Shown here: piece after piece, positions 22,371-35,307 of the stretch
Numbering within the stretch: position 1 is the first letter of the stretch
How the letters are laid out: every line of letters starts with the position of its first letter
Origin: Macrobrachium rosenbergii
Lineage: Eukaryota > Arthropoda > Malacostraca > Decapoda > Palaemonidae
Assembly (NCBI RefSeq): GCF_040412425.1
Contig: NC_089789.1
Location: 42,461,106-42,525,105, forward strand
Direction of reading: 5' to 3'
DNA length: 64,000 nt
The notes under the pieces: model-generated
What the model saw: the letters and a program-made list of their open reading frames with translations, nothing else
Database searches by the model: none
Told to the model about the DNA's origin: nothing
Position numbers and translations under genes: made by a program

Positions 22371-22684
22371 CGTGTGCTCCAGATGCTTGCATGCTTGCAT
22401 TTACTTATTACATTATGATGCACGACTCATTACCATAATTAACAGCACCCCTTTAATGAGATCCAAAGTCTTCCTTAAACTAGAACCAGCTTTTATTACC
22501 AATTATTAAAAACCTATTTAAGGGAATACTGCTATCCAATAATGAGCTTCCGAGGGCGCTTCAGAGGTGCTTCAGATGAAGCTTCAGGCTAAGATGGAGA
22601 AGAGCCAATGAAGCGTTTATGATAGATTTAATGAGAGTAATGAACCCGTCGTTCTTACGCAAGGGATATTCGTTGGCCAGGATG

Positions 22685-23335
22685 TGAGTGAATACTTATG
22701 GGTGATTGACAGGTGAATACTTACGGGTGATTGACAAATGAACTTTATGAGTGATTGAGAGGTGAATAATTGTGGGTGACTGGCAGGTAAATATTTATTG
22801 GTGATTGATAGGTGAATATTTATGGATGATTGACGTGAATATTTATGGGTGATTGACCGGTGAATATTTATTGGTGATTTACAGGTGAATTTTAGGGGTG
22901 ATTTACAGGTGAATTTTAAGGGTGATTTACAGATGAATATTTATAGGTGATTGACAGTTGAAATTTACGGGTAATTGATAGGTGAATATTTTTGAGTGAT
23001 TGACAGGTGAATCTTTAGAGTGATTGACAGGTGAATTTTATGGGTGATTGACTGGTGAATATTTATGGGTGATTGACGGATGAATATTTATGAGTGATTG
23101 ACAGGTGAAATTTAAGGGGATTGACAGGTGAATATTTATTGGTGATTGACAGGTGAATCTTTGTGGGTGATTGCTAGGTGAATTTTAAGGGGGATTGACA
23201 GGTGAATATTTATTGGTGATTGACAGGTGAATCTTTATGAGTGATTGCCAGGTGAATTTTAAAGTGATTGACAGGTGAATATTTATGAGTGATTTACAGG
23301 TGAGTATCTATGTGTGATTGACAGGTGAGTAATTA
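22685..23335. repeat. 25-bp minisatellite
   Basis: About 26 degenerate units of GTGATTGACAGGTGAATATT plus TATGG, period 25 bp. Confidence 0.94.
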
Positions 23336-23524
23336 GTGACTCGTACTACATTTGCGTGACTACTGAGATTTTTTCTCATTTAAAATTTCACGTTCGTGAA
23401 TTTGTTTTATTAAGAGGCAGTTTCTTTGTTACTTAATAAAACAATGGAAATTAAAGTCGTTTCTGGTAATTTCATCCGTAGGCATTTTGAGTAGGAGACT
23501 CTTCAAGTCGACCTATGCGTTATA

Positions 23525-23562
23525 CTCTCTCTCTCTCTCTCTCTCTCTCCTTTTACTCAGGC

Positions 23563-23635
<73 letters not shown>

Positions 23636-23680
23636 TAAATTACACACACACACACACATACATATATATATAATGTATAA
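23525..23680. repeat. (CT)n, (AT)n and (CA)n microsatellite cluster
   Basis: CT at 23525-23548, AT at 23567-23632, CA near 23642-23658. Confidence 0.93.
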
Positions 23681-24269
23681 TTTAAACGCTTTCTGCTATC
23701 ACAGGTCATTGGCTACAATAATTGTTATCGTTTTGAGACAGTCAAAATGGTGACAGACAGACAAGCCGATTAAAATATATTAAAACCATCCTGGTCGTAG
23801 TCGACTATCGCCATCGATTGCCTATAAAGTTTTTCGGGCCTCATTTTGACCCATTAACTACAGAAAGGTAAAGACTTTAATCTGGTATGGACCTCTGGAC
23901 TCTAATCATCTTACAGAGATTGGCGTTGGTATGAGGTTGCACAGAATGGGGTGGGGTGACCTTGTGGCCCCAAGGATTTAAGTTTGGGATGGCGTTGCAA
24001 CACCCATGCCCATATCACCACAGATAATAAAGCTAGCTGGTGTATCAGTGTCATCCGCCCTCCATAAAGATAGTGACCAGACCCGATGCCAGTGAAGTTC
24101 ACCAATCAAGAGACCAGCTGACTTTTTTGAGATTTCACCGTTGCGGACTTCTGTAGATCTTCAAGGCTTACAGCGAGTAATACAGAGAGCGAATTTACAT
24201 AGTATAGTGTTTGTAATAACAATTTGAAATAACAGTAGCATCGCCCCCTTTCACTTTCATGCAACAATT
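23681..24269. other. Unique intergenic stretch
   Basis: Moderate GC with no recognisable gene. Confidence 0.5.
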
Positions 24270-24686
24270 TTAGTTTTCTGTAAAAGAAAACTGTTGTGCC
24301 GGCTTTGTCTGTCCATCCGTCCGGACTTTATTCTGTCCGCACTTTTTCTGTCCGCCCTCAGATCTTAAAAACTGCTGAGGCTAGAGGGCTGCAAATTGAT
24401 ATGTTGATCATCCACCTTCCAGTCATCAAACATATCAAATTGCAGCCCTCTAGCCTCAGTAGTTTTTATTTGATTTAAGGTTAAAGTTAGCCATAATCAT
24501 GCTTCTGGCAACGATATAGGATAGGCCACCACCGGACCGTGGTTAAACTTTCATGGGCCGTGGCTCATACAGCATTATATCGAGACCACCGAAGGATAGA
24601 TCTACTTTCGGTGGCCTTGATTATACGCTGTACAGAAAACTCGACTGCGCTGAAGAAACTTTGGCGCATTTTTTACTTTTTTTTTC
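24270..24686 (+). mobile_element. Dispersed multi-hairpin element, copy 2
   Basis: The longest copy with all four predicted hairpins: terminal AGTTTTC / GAAAACT; a long hairpin of about 40 bp per arm (arms near 24368-24410 and 24425-24465, with CTGAGGCTAGAGGGCTGCAA against TTGCAGCCCTCTAGCCTCAG); CCACCGAAGG...CTTTCGGTGG; and GCGCTGAAG / CTTTGGCGC. Differences from copy 4 are partly pair-preserving (see findings). No open frame. I infer a non-autonomous repeat of unknown class. Confidence 0.85.
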
Positions 24687-25675
24687 ACCACCAAGCGCGC
24701 AATAAACCATCTGGATTTACGATTCCCAAAAGCTCGCATTCTCGTACCCCAGGAAACCTTTGATCTTTCGAGATACACAAAAAAGCACCGACGAATTATT
24801 ACCCTTTAGGGATTAGGGAAGGAAAGAGAACGAGTTTTTCATCTCTTGTTTTGCAGCCCCGGACGCAGTACCTTCTTCAGACTTCTTCCTTTCAGAGAGT
24901 TCATATGGATTACGAGGTGTTCTGTCGGCTTATTTTCAGGAGCAAGTTGGTTGTTTGTTACTCTGGCAGTAGTGGGAGAGAAGCGTCTCAGTGCCTGATT
25001 TAAACTTACACTTTTTCAGTCTTTTATCACCTGTAGATTATCTTTGCTTGGAAAATTTATAACTCTGCGGATGTCAGAAAACATATTTTGCTCAAAGGGC
25101 CTTTGATCTTCAGTCATCAGGGCCTCTGTGTGTTAAAATTAAAGACCAACTCGGCAACTCCACCCCTAGTCCCATCCCCCTGCCATTTCGTCCTCCTGAA
25201 GAGGTTCATTTGGTGACAGAGATCCCTCGTGAATTAGAACAGAACTGCAAACTACTGTAAACATAAAATCTACTCTTACTGGCAGTCTGTTGTCTTGCTT
25301 GTCAAATATATTTGAGAATAAATAGACTGGTTATAGTCTAGACAGGTGAGGATTCATAGATTATTGATTATTTTGTAAAGAATCGATTACCTCTTGGTAG
25401 TCCATCCATAGATCTACAGTCTTTCAGTAACTTGAACGAGTAAATTTGCAGTCTTGAGATCTAAGTACAGTTATAACCAGAAATCATGGGCTTTCCCGCC
25501 TGTGACAAAACTGCGGTTGACGCCATGTTGAAAGGCCCATCTGTGGAAAAATGTAAGATTTTGCAAATATAAAGAGGTAATGAGGATTTTGCTAAATGGC
25601 CTGAATGGGTCTCAGAGCCAGCTGTCTGAAACGGCTATGCAGACCACACTTTCAAGGTAAATAGAGCAGGCTCTT
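24687..25675. other. Unique intergenic stretch
   Basis: No repeat array or gene recognised. Confidence 0.5.
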
Positions 25676-26335
25676 GAAAGATGAGGCGTTCTCAGCCTTG
25701 AGGAGTGAAAAATGAGGCGTTCTCAACCCCGGAGGAAAGATGAGACCTAACTGTCAAAGTAAACACAGCTGGCTCTTGAAAGATGAAGGTTATCTCTCCC
25801 TGGGGGGAGAGATAGACCAACATTCTGACGGGGCGCTCTCAGACCTGAGGGACTAGATAGACCAACATTCCGAAGGGGCGTTCTCAGACCTGAGGGACGA
25901 GATAGCCCAACATTCCGAAAGATGAGGCGTTCCCAGCCCTGAGGGGAGAGATAGACCAACATTCCGAAAGATGAGGCGTTCTCAGCCCCGAGGGACGAGA
26001 TAGACCAACATTCCGAAAGATGTGGCGTTCTCAGCCCCGAGGGACGAGATAGACCAACATTCCGAAAGATGTGGCGTTCTCAGCCCCGAGGGACGAGATA
26101 GACCAACATTCCGAAAGATGTGGCGTTCTCAGCCCCGAGGGACGAGATAGACCAACATTCCGAAGGGGCGTTCTCAGACCTGAGGGACGAGATAGCCCAA
26201 CATTCCGAAAGGTGAGGCGTTCCCAGCCCTGAGGGGAGAGATAGACCAGAATTCCGAAAGATAAGGCGTTCTCAGCCCCGAGGGACGAGATAGACCAACA
26301 TTCAGAAAGATGAGGCATTCTCAGCCCTGAAGGAA
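25676..26335. repeat. 49-bp minisatellite
   Basis: About 13 units containing GATAGACCAACATTCCGAAA and GGCGTTCTCAGCCCCGAGGG. Period is 49 bp in the homogeneous core (25985-26155), with shorter variants outside. Minus-strand open frames follow from the repeat. Confidence 0.94.
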
Positions 26336-27431
26336 TGACGAGAGAAAATTTGAATCGGGGAAAGCGAAATCAGAATGACAACTTCAAAGACAAGTTATCA
26401 AATATTTGCGGTTTCAGCCCGGTTGGATGGTGTCCTAATGTGGACGTATAATACAACCGCAATTCGAGATAAGTTTAAGTTTGTAAGAGTGATTTAGAAT
26501 TATTAATAAGGTCCAAAATTCCCATGTCGTCATTCCAAGATCCTTTTGTGCATTACGGTTTTTTAGGACTATTTTTTTCTCGTTCCTCACTTTTACTTTT
26601 TTTTTAATATTCTTCGTTCCATAGCTTCTCGTCGTCGCATTTCACTTTTCCTTGTATTCTCTCTCTCTCTCTCTCTCTCTCTTCTTCCATCATTCTGTTT
26701 TGTTTATTATTTTCTCTGTTTCCCTCGGTTGCTTCTATGACAGTCCCCACTCCTTTGTCATTTTTTATTTCCGTATCCTTACAGTCTTGCTGCGCCTATC
26801 ACATTCTCCCCCTCCCCCTCCCTCCCATCAAACAATTTCCTATGCCTGTCCCTTCTCCCAACCCCTACCCCACCCAAGAGTACACCAGAACCCCAAAAGT
26901 TAACGGCAACCCTCCCTGATATAAAGTTCGGTTCCCACGTTCCACCGAAACGTATCTAACCTTATCTCCATATTCATCACAAGGGAATGTTTTATTTTTC
27001 TCCCTCCCGCCTTATTGCGAGATGCGTCTCGGCGGGGTAGTAATTGGTTTCCAGAATTGCATTTATTCCCATCTGAGGTGGTGTCCCCTTGAACTTGCAG
27101 GGGTAGGTCTACGAACGTGAGGTTCTGTTCCATAAGGAAGTGATTTTGTTTGTTGGTGGGTTATTATTTTCACGTACTGAATTTTATCCCTTACAAGGAA
27201 AAGCTGGTTTACGGTTTATTTTCTACGCCTATTGAATTTCCTCCTTTGTTCACTCACTAACTTACCCAGTGACGCTTTCACTAGATTCCTGAGGTCTGTT
27301 GCAGGCTTCTGCGTATTATCTTTGAGGTGAGGTTGCGTGACCATCGTCAGTTCTGCGACATCGCTGATTCCTGTAGAGGAAAATGAAGTTGCGATGTTTT
27401 CCAGAAATTCGTTCTTGCTGAGACGATGTTC
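26336..27431. other. Unique intergenic stretch with pyrimidine-rich part
   Basis: A short (CT)n tract at 26660-26682 and C/T-rich DNA to 26880. No gene is recognised. Confidence 0.5.
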
Positions 27432-27825
27432 ATTTTTAGTTTTCTGTAAAATGAAACTATAGTGCCGGCCTTGACTCTGTCCGTCCGCACATTTTCTGTC
27501 CTCCCTCAGATCTTAAAAACTACTGAGGCTAGAGGGCTGCAAATTGGTATGTTGATCATCCATCCTCCAATCATCAAACATAGCAAATTGTAGCCCTCTA
27601 GCCTCAGTAGTTTTGATTTTATTCAAGGTTAAAGTTAGCCATAATCGTGCTTCTGGCAACGATATAGGATAGGCCACCACCGGACCGTGGTTGAAGTTTC
27701 ATGGGTCGCGGCTCATACAGCATTATATCGAGACCACCGAAAGATAGATCTATGTTCGGTGGCCTTGATTATACGGAAGTAGCGGCTGTACAGAAAACTC
27801 GATTGCTCCGCATTTTACTTACTTG
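27432..27825 (+). mobile_element. Dispersed multi-hairpin element, copy 3
   Basis: Same orientation and layout as copies 2 and 4: terminal hairpin (here TTTTCTGTAAAATGAAA), TGTCCGTCCGCAC, long hairpin around 27508-27612, and CCACCGAAAGATAG...TTCGGTGG at 27734-27764. The final GCGCCGAAG hairpin is collapsed to GCTCCGC. It has extra bases GAAGTAGCGG before the TGTACAGAAAACTCG end; copy 4 has a similar GTAGCGG. Confidence 0.84.
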
Positions 27826-28119
27826 TTCATTATTGCTAACATCGTCGCTGATTTCCGAAGGTTTTTTTTTTCTCTCGTTGAGTAAAAGTTAGATTTGATG
27901 CACAAGAGATTAAGAAAGATTAAAAAAAAAACTATTTTACAATGTTGTGTATTTCCTGTACTTTCTGAAACTTCTCCATTACCGTAAAGGTGATTTTCAT
28001 GTTAGTATACTAATTATGGAGTCATTTTAAAGGTGAATAATTTTCCTTTAGTGCGGCGTGTTTAAAAACTGCAACGGTAAAATAATAAACCAGCATAAGT
28101 TAGACGAGGGAAAGTTTTC

Positions 28120-28362
<243 letters not shown>

Positions 28363-28986
28363 AAGTGCTCTGTATATAGTTTATTGCAATTTATACTAAC
28401 CCTTGTACGGTAAAGCATATTACCTTCATTTTGACGGCAAATATACACAGTACGTTCTCCTCTTCTCAGTTTAATCCCCAGTCGGGGTCGCTGTTTTCTG
28501 ATTGAACCTTTTCCGTGCGTTTCAAACACTCAATCCGGGTGTTGGGAAATATGCAACTGTATGTATTTAGTAAAATTAGTCTCATTTAATACACCACTAT
28601 TACCTGTTCATGATTATATACAAATTTATATCAGCATCAGCACTGAACTTATAGTAATGTACGTAATGTACCTCAGTGAAGTAGCATAGCAAAGTAATTT
28701 AAGATTTACCATCATTTTGACCAACACTGGTACACTAAATATTAAGAGAATTTCTGATATCTCTAGAAAATCCTGAGCCAGCTCGGGCCATCCATCTGTT
28801 TCCGAAAATGACCCCAGGGGCGTCCCACGTGACTGACAGGTAGAGGTCCTATTAGAGGAGATCCTATTAGGATCTGTAATTGAAAGATGATACGTAAAGA
28901 TGATTTTGCAATGGAGGGGGTTTGTTCCCAGTATCTGTGAATTCTGTTGTTTATTATTTGGATGACGAGGATAACGAATAATGATT

Positions 28987-28987
<1 letters not shown>

Positions 28988-29032
<45 letters not shown>
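28988..29032. repeat. (CT)n microsatellite
   Basis: About 20 CT units with one early interruption. Confidence 0.94.
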
Positions 29033-29033
<1 letters not shown>

Positions 29034-29049
29034 AACTTCTTTCATGACT

Positions 29050-29125
29050 AGTGCGGCTTCGTTGGCAGCGGTCTTGTCTTTCAGTTGAAAGACCTGGGTT
29101 CGATTCCGATCACCTGATGTGAGCC
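29050..29125 (+). repeat. tRNA-derived SINE-like sequence
   Basis: A canonical RNA polymerase III B-box GGTTCGATTCC (29097-29107) lies about 35 bp after an A-box-like TTGGCAGCGGTC. Between them is an anticodon-arm-like GTCTTTCAGTTGAAAGAC. No acceptor stem is evident, so it is not a functional tRNA gene. An (AT)n tract follows immediately, as expected for a SINE tail that became a microsatellite. Confidence 0.6.
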
Positions 29126-29227
<102 letters not shown>

Positions 29228-29384
29228 AAATCTGAACCTACTTAATTAGAACATTTATGGATGTATACATGTTAAAACACAAAGTTGTACGACCAGTACA
29301 TTATGCCTGTGCACTTATCACTCATCCAGATACACAAGAAACTGTAAGTGCTGCGTTCATATTCCTGCTCAGAAAGCCACTGAG

Positions 29385-29800
29385 TATGGCCCTGTTGAAC
29401 GTCGCCGAATCTAAACTGACAGGAGCCTCTTACGCGAACCAAAAACTGCTATTCGAGAAGATCCTTGCTGAACGTCGTCCTACATTAGATCAATTGCTGT
29501 TTACGAACGACGACGACGAAAAACAGCCTACCCAGTTCGCGTGCATTGAACGTCGCCTCGCTACTAAACAAACTGCTGTCTTGGACGACAGCTAAAAGCA
29601 GCTTTTCGAGAAGAGCCTTGTTGAACGTCGCCCCATACCAAGACAGACGACTGCCTTGGAGGAAACTAAAAACAGCTACGCGAGAAGATCCTTGTTGAAC
29701 GTCACCCTGCTCCTAAACAAACAGCCACCTTGGATGACAGCTGAAAGCAGCCTTTCGAGAAGATCCTTACTGAACGTCGCCCGGCTCCAAACCAGTCGCT
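29385..29800. repeat. Degenerate about 75-bp tandem repeat
   Basis: GAGAAGATCCTTGTTGAACG recurs with changes at about 29455, 29609, 29681 and 29758, with AAACAAACAGC and GGATGACAGCTGAAAGC between copies. Short + strand open frames (29257-29595, 29656-29889) exist because of this repeat. I do not recognise a protein. Confidence 0.72.
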
Positions 29801-30537
29801 TCCTCGCCTCGGGGAAGGAATTCCGATTGGTAATCAAAGTTCATAGAACGAAGTCGCGTTCAGGACAGGCGTCTTCCTTCCTCCTTTAGGTAAGCAGACA
29901 TGTGAATCGATAATGAGGCGGATATTAACCTTTTCTACCGGAGTCCGAATCGTATTTCGTTGAGCGGGACGTAGCTGGAAGAGCGCGGGACGTGAAGGTT
30001 CTTTTTTTTTTTTTTTTTGCGACGGCCTTCTTATACAGTAAACCTCAAAAGCATTTTTTTTTTGTTGTTGTTGTTGTTTATTGTCGCCTAGAAGACGAGA
30101 GTAAGGAATTTAGTTAAATGTTGGTGGATATTAAACGACTGAGGATCGGGTCATGTTGATGAGAAAATCAAGTCCCAAATATGGGAGCATCTAGGTTCAA
30201 GTGCCGAAATCTATCCCGTCTCCTGTTTTCCCGAGACATAACTATTTTATCCCACCCCAGAAAAATAATTAAAGGATAGATTCTCGGCACCTTCATTTCC
30301 GGATTGAAAGGGAATGTAATTATTAAAGGTATTAAGTAAAGACACTGAAAGGATGATCCGATGGTGGTTGTTTTCGATGAAGCGGGCCTTATGCCAGCAT
30401 GGTTCCTTGAATATGTGTTCAAAGAAATAAGAGTCCTGGCGTAAGGCGTTTGACACGCTGCAATCAACCGAGACTCCAAAATCCAATAAAAAAACTTGTT
30501 TTTACAAATGTCACAAGAATGGAAACGGAAGTCTTTT
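29801..30537. other. Unique intergenic stretch
   Basis: A T-run near 30001-30020 and (GTT)n near 30063. No gene is recognised. Confidence 0.5.
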
Positions 30538-30672
30538 GAACTAGTTGCAGGCAGACTAAAACTTTTTTTTTTATATCAGTTACTTTAAAAATATATGATT
30601 CTGGCATAAAAATAATCATATATTTTTAAAGTAACTGATATAAAAACGTTTTATTCTGCCTGCAACTAGTTC
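30538..30672. mobile_element. Foldback (MITE-like) inverted repeat
   Basis: Two arms of about 60 bp (30538-30600 and 30613-30672) are inverted copies: GAACTAGTTGCAGGCAGA at the outside against TCTGCCTGCAACTAGTTC, and ATATCAGTTACTTTAAAAAT inside. The loop is about 12 bp. No coding capacity. The class is unknown and a target-site duplication is not clear. Confidence 0.82.
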
Positions 30673-31324
30673 AGATGACTCATAATAAGTTTCTTGCAAC
30701 TACGTATCATTGAAAGAAACAAAAACTTAAAATAAAAAAAAATTACCATTAAAAAAATCGTTGTGCTTACCTAGCAGAAAAAATGAACATTAAAATAAAG
30801 AACACAAGGATACAAAAATAATTGTGTCTCCGTGTTACTGAGTCCCCACGGAACCAAGACTAGACACCGCATGATGCAAATAAATCAAGCTATCAAAGAA
30901 AAACCACGCTCAGACCCCTCCCCCCCCCTCCATCCGAAATATTCTGGACGTGAAGGGACATTTTTCACTGACCCTTAAGGGCGTGGGTCGACCAGAATAG
31001 CGGAGGCTGTGACAGCTATTCTCACGGACAGGATTGTCTGTTTGTCACATGAAAATGGCCTACGATGATTTATATGGCTGCGTGTTTTTATTTATTTTCT
31101 TTTACTATTAAACGAGTTTTTTTTCATGTAGGGGAAAGGTTAATGGTTCCTGCAGCAGCCTTCATAGCTGCTGTTATGGGTTGTGCTGTAAAGGGGTGAA
31201 TTTGTACCACTTGAATAGGCATACTAGCGTCCGTGCGTTGTTTAACGTGATGTTTGTTTGTTTGTTATTGGTGCTGCCGTCTTTTGTTTTTAATTCCCGT
31301 CTTTCTCTCGCCCTCCATTATATA
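30673..31324. other. Unique intergenic stretch
   Basis: No gene or array recognised. Confidence 0.5.
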
Positions 31325-31647
<323 letters not shown>

Positions 31648-32030
31648 GTGTGTATATGTTCTACTGTTCCTAGTCTTATGCATGGGACATCTAATGATAA
31701 TTGCAGTATAATCATAATTTTCGAACAAACTAGAATAACCATATTAAATAAAATTGTCTTTGACTACATTAAGGTCAAGGAATCATTCAGCTCTCCTTTT
31801 TTTTGGCTGCTGCCCACAACGTTTGAGCAAACACTTAGGTTCGAAAAGTCGCAACGGATCCTTCAGGTCCTAAATCGCTTCTTCTCTCCAATGGTCATGC
31901 ATCTCCGGAAGGTATTTTCCCCAAGACGTAACCGAGTACCGGGACCTTTCCCTGAAAAAAGCGGGATGCCATATCTTACAAACTATCCATAGAATTTTCT
32001 TGAAAATAATCTCATCATGTTTCCCACACC

Positions 32031-32248
32031 CAACCTAACCACACGTATCCTAACCTAACCTAACCTCCTAATCCAACCTAACCTAACCTAACCTAACCTA
32101 ACCTAACCTAACCTCCTAATCCAACCTAACCTAACCTATAGCTAACCTAACCTAACCTCCTAATCTAACCTAACCTATAGCTAACCTAACTTAACCTAAC
32201 CTAACCTCCTAATCCAACCTAACCTAACCTATAGCTAACCTAACCTAG
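32031..32248. repeat. Interstitial telomere-type (CCTAA)n tract
   Basis: Runs of CCTAA (the complement of TTAGG, the usual arthropod telomere repeat) are interrupted by recurring CCTCCTAATCCAACC and CCTATAGCTAACC modules, each present about three times. So a short run plus interruption was itself tandemly duplicated. Confidence 0.93.
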
Positions 32249-32374
32249 GGGCATGGCAAAAAAACCGGGGCTGGTGCAATATTAGCGTACATCCCAGGAA
32301 TTTGCATCCCTCTGTCCCGTGCTAATATACAAAAGGAGAGAATGAAAACTCGACGCAAAACTTAGAGGAGAAGA

Positions 32375-32640
32375 AGAAGAAGAAGGTAACTGCCGAAAAA
32401 CTTAAAAGAGAAAATCAAAAGAAAGAGGAAGAGAGGAAAGAAAAAATAAGAGGAATCACTAAACATCCAGAAGCGAAAGAAACAAGAAGCACGAAGCGCC
32501 TGACGTAGGAGCAACATCATCATCATCAGCAACGACATTCAAGAAAGAATTACTAGGCAGATAAAAAAAAAAGAGAGAAAACAGAGGAACGAAGCGCGTG
32601 ACCTAGGAGCTTCATCAACATCATCAGTGACAGCAGCATC
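32375..32640. other. Purine-rich stretch with a local duplication
   Basis: ACGAAGCGC-TGAC-TAGGAGC followed by CATCATCA text occurs near 32491 and 32590, offset about 98 bp. No supported gene. Confidence 0.5.
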
Positions 32641-32644
32641 ACTC

Positions 32645-32904
32645 CTTCTCCTCCTCCAGCTCCTCCTCCTCCTCCTTCTTTTTCTCCTCCTTCTTTTCCT
32701 TCTCCCCTCCTCCTCAAACTCCTTTTTCTTCTCCTCCTCCTCCTCCTCCTCCTCCTCCTCCTTTTCCTCCTCCTCCTCCTCCTCCTCCTCCTCCTCCACC
32801 TTTTCCTCCTCCTCCTCCTTCTTTTCCTCCTTCTCCTCCTCCTCTTCCTCCTCCTTTTCCTCCTTCTTCTCTTCCTCCTCCTCCTCCTCCTCCTCCTCCT
32901 CCAC
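32645..32904. repeat. (TCC)n-rich polypyrimidine tract, 260 bp
   Basis: Almost pure C/T on the + strand, mainly TCC with TTC and TTTTCC interruptions. Open frames of poly-Ser, poly-Glu or poly-Arg across it are repeat artefacts. Confidence 0.95.
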
Positions 32905-33319
32905 TTCTCCCTCAACCTTCATCTCTTACGGAGCCAAAATGGACCACACAACAGGGACATCACGCGCCTCAGCGAGCACGGTCCACCCGGGACGTCCCAT
33001 ACGGCATAAAGAGAGAGTCAAAAAAGAAAAGAAAAAAATCCCCCCCAAAAAGTATCCCTAATGGCAAGCGGCCGCTTTGAACCATCTCTTCCAGGCCCTT
33101 AATTTGGTTAAGAGACGAGGCCGGCTGATACGGGATAGGGGGAAGGATGTATGAGGGGATGGGGCAGGTGGGTCGTCAAGGATAGGTAGGATACTGGGAG
33201 TAGGATACCAGGTGTAGGATACCAGCCAGGACGCCTGGGCATTCTCAGATTGCACTATGTGGCGTCCTGTAGGAGGGATTTCTTTATCTGGTAGGGGGCC
33301 AAAGGACTGATTCTTAGCT

Positions 33320-33740
33320 GGAGGATACATATTTGTAGGACAGATACTTCCCTACAGGATACGTATTTGTAGAACTCATACTTCACTGGAGGATACATAT
33401 TTGTTGAACTGATACTTCCCTACAGGATACGTATTTGTAGAATCATACTTCACTGGAGGATACATATTTGCAGAACTGATACTTTCCTAAAGGATACGTA
33501 TTTGTAGAATCATACTGCACTGGAGGATACATATTTGTAGAAATGATACTTCCCTAAAGGATACGTATTTGTAGAATCATACTTCACTGGAGGATACATA
33601 TTTGTAGAACTGATACTTCCTTAAAGGATACGTATTGGTGGAACTCATACCTCACTGGAGGATACATATTTGTAGAACTGATACTAAAGGATACGTCTTT
33701 GTAGAATCATACTTCACTGGAGGATACATATTTATAGAAC
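33320..33740. repeat. About 67-bp minisatellite made of two half-units
   Basis: Units are 66-68 bp: GGATACATATTTGTAGAACT-GATACTTCC alternates with GGATACGTATTTGTAGAAT-CATACTTCACTGG. The half-units (about 34 bp) are themselves related. Degenerate GGATACAT words continue to about 34010. Confidence 0.92.
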
Positions 33741-34056
33741 TGCATGTTCATGGAATTGATACTTCTCTAGATGATAAGCACTCGCGAAATTGATACTTCG
33801 TTGCGAGATACATCCACAGAAAAGACGTTTTGATAGAGGATACATAAGATAGCATTAAGACTCGAGTGATAGGCACTGTACACGCAGGCTTGAAGCGGAA
33901 GATACATAAATCAAGATTGAGGTTGTATTGGAAAATACATACATGCAAGATTGAGACTTTGCGAGAGGATACCTGAATGAAACAATAAGACCTCGCAAGA
34001 AGAAGATACATGTAAGAAATGAAGTGAAGTTAGGAGAATTAGATTTTCTAGCAAAA

Positions 34057-34057
<1 letters not shown>

Positions 34058-34152
<95 letters not shown>

Positions 34153-34234
34153 CCCCTTTTTTTGGAAGCGGTCACGACTTGAGTTCATATTGTCTTGTGA
34201 ATTTTTATCTAGCAAGAAGTTTGTTTTGATTGTT

Positions 34235-34314
<80 letters not shown>

Positions 34315-34407
34315 GGAGTAGATAGTTGTGAAACAGCAGCTGCTGCCATTTGACGCATGCGCAGACTGAAGTCGTCCCTCCCCCTCCTTCTCCCGGGATC
34401 GATCTAT

Positions 34408-34449
<42 letters not shown>
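34058..34449. repeat. (AT)n, (AT)n and (GA)n microsatellites
   Basis: AT at 34058-34148 and 34237-34311, GA at 34408-34449. Confidence 0.96.
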
Positions 34450-34452
<3 letters not shown>

Positions 34453-34882
34453 TAAAGACCAAAGTACGAGATATATTATTTAAGGAATATTTTTATATTA
34501 GTTTTCAATAACTCGAAAACCCTCTTATGGTAACTTAAATCCCTTTTATAATCACATAAAATCCCTTTCCAATAAATCCTAGATTATGAAATAAATAAGC
34601 AACAACTGCACGAAAGTTCAATCTTGATTAAAATTAGCATCCAAATCTCACTGCCTCTGGCACCAAACCTCTCCAGTATGTTACAAGTTTCAGAACCCTC
34701 CCCCCCCCAACTCTTTCATCCGGGAATGAGTGCATGACCTCACTTGGGCAAAGTTGACAGGTCTGTTTCCTGTAAAAAATGAAAAAAAGGTGAAGTTTTT
34801 ACAGGTCGTATGATATATTGCAAAGTCGAGATTTTGTTCTGACAGATAGGTTGGTCTGTCTGTTTGTACAAAGACCTTTATT

Positions 34883-34883
<1 letters not shown>

Positions 34884-34973
<90 letters not shown>

Positions 34974-35083
34974 CCCGTTTATTGGTTCGAGGAGAAATTA
35001 GGAAGCGAACCTTTTCATCTCAACTTGACACTTAGCACTGGCAACTCTCTCTCTCTCTCTCTCTCTCTTAACATCAGTATGCT

Positions 35084-35153
<70 letters not shown>

Positions 35154-35240
35154 AACGAAAACTTCATTTAATTCTCACTTGTAATTGTCTGTCTATCTTG
35201 TTTCCTATCCTAAAAGTAAACGATTATTAACATCAGTATG

Positions 35241-35304
<64 letters not shown>
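34884..35304. repeat. (CT)n microsatellite cluster with duplicated spacer
   Basis: CT tracts at 34885-34964, 35046-35068, 35084-35152 and 35240-35304. TTAACATCAGTATGC precedes two of the tracts (about 35068 and 35227), so tract and spacer were duplicated. Confidence 0.93.

Positions 35305-35307
<3 letters not shown>

Noticed and set aside
24539..24763. Open frames of 60-149 codons in the dispersed element copies (12076, 24296, 24539, 27701, 38242)
   Set aside because: Frames differ in start, stop and frame among the copies, while the hairpins are what is kept, so protein coding is not supported.
32539..33061. Poly-Glu, poly-Arg and poly-Ser open frames
   Set aside because: All come from one C/T-rich tract read on both strands.
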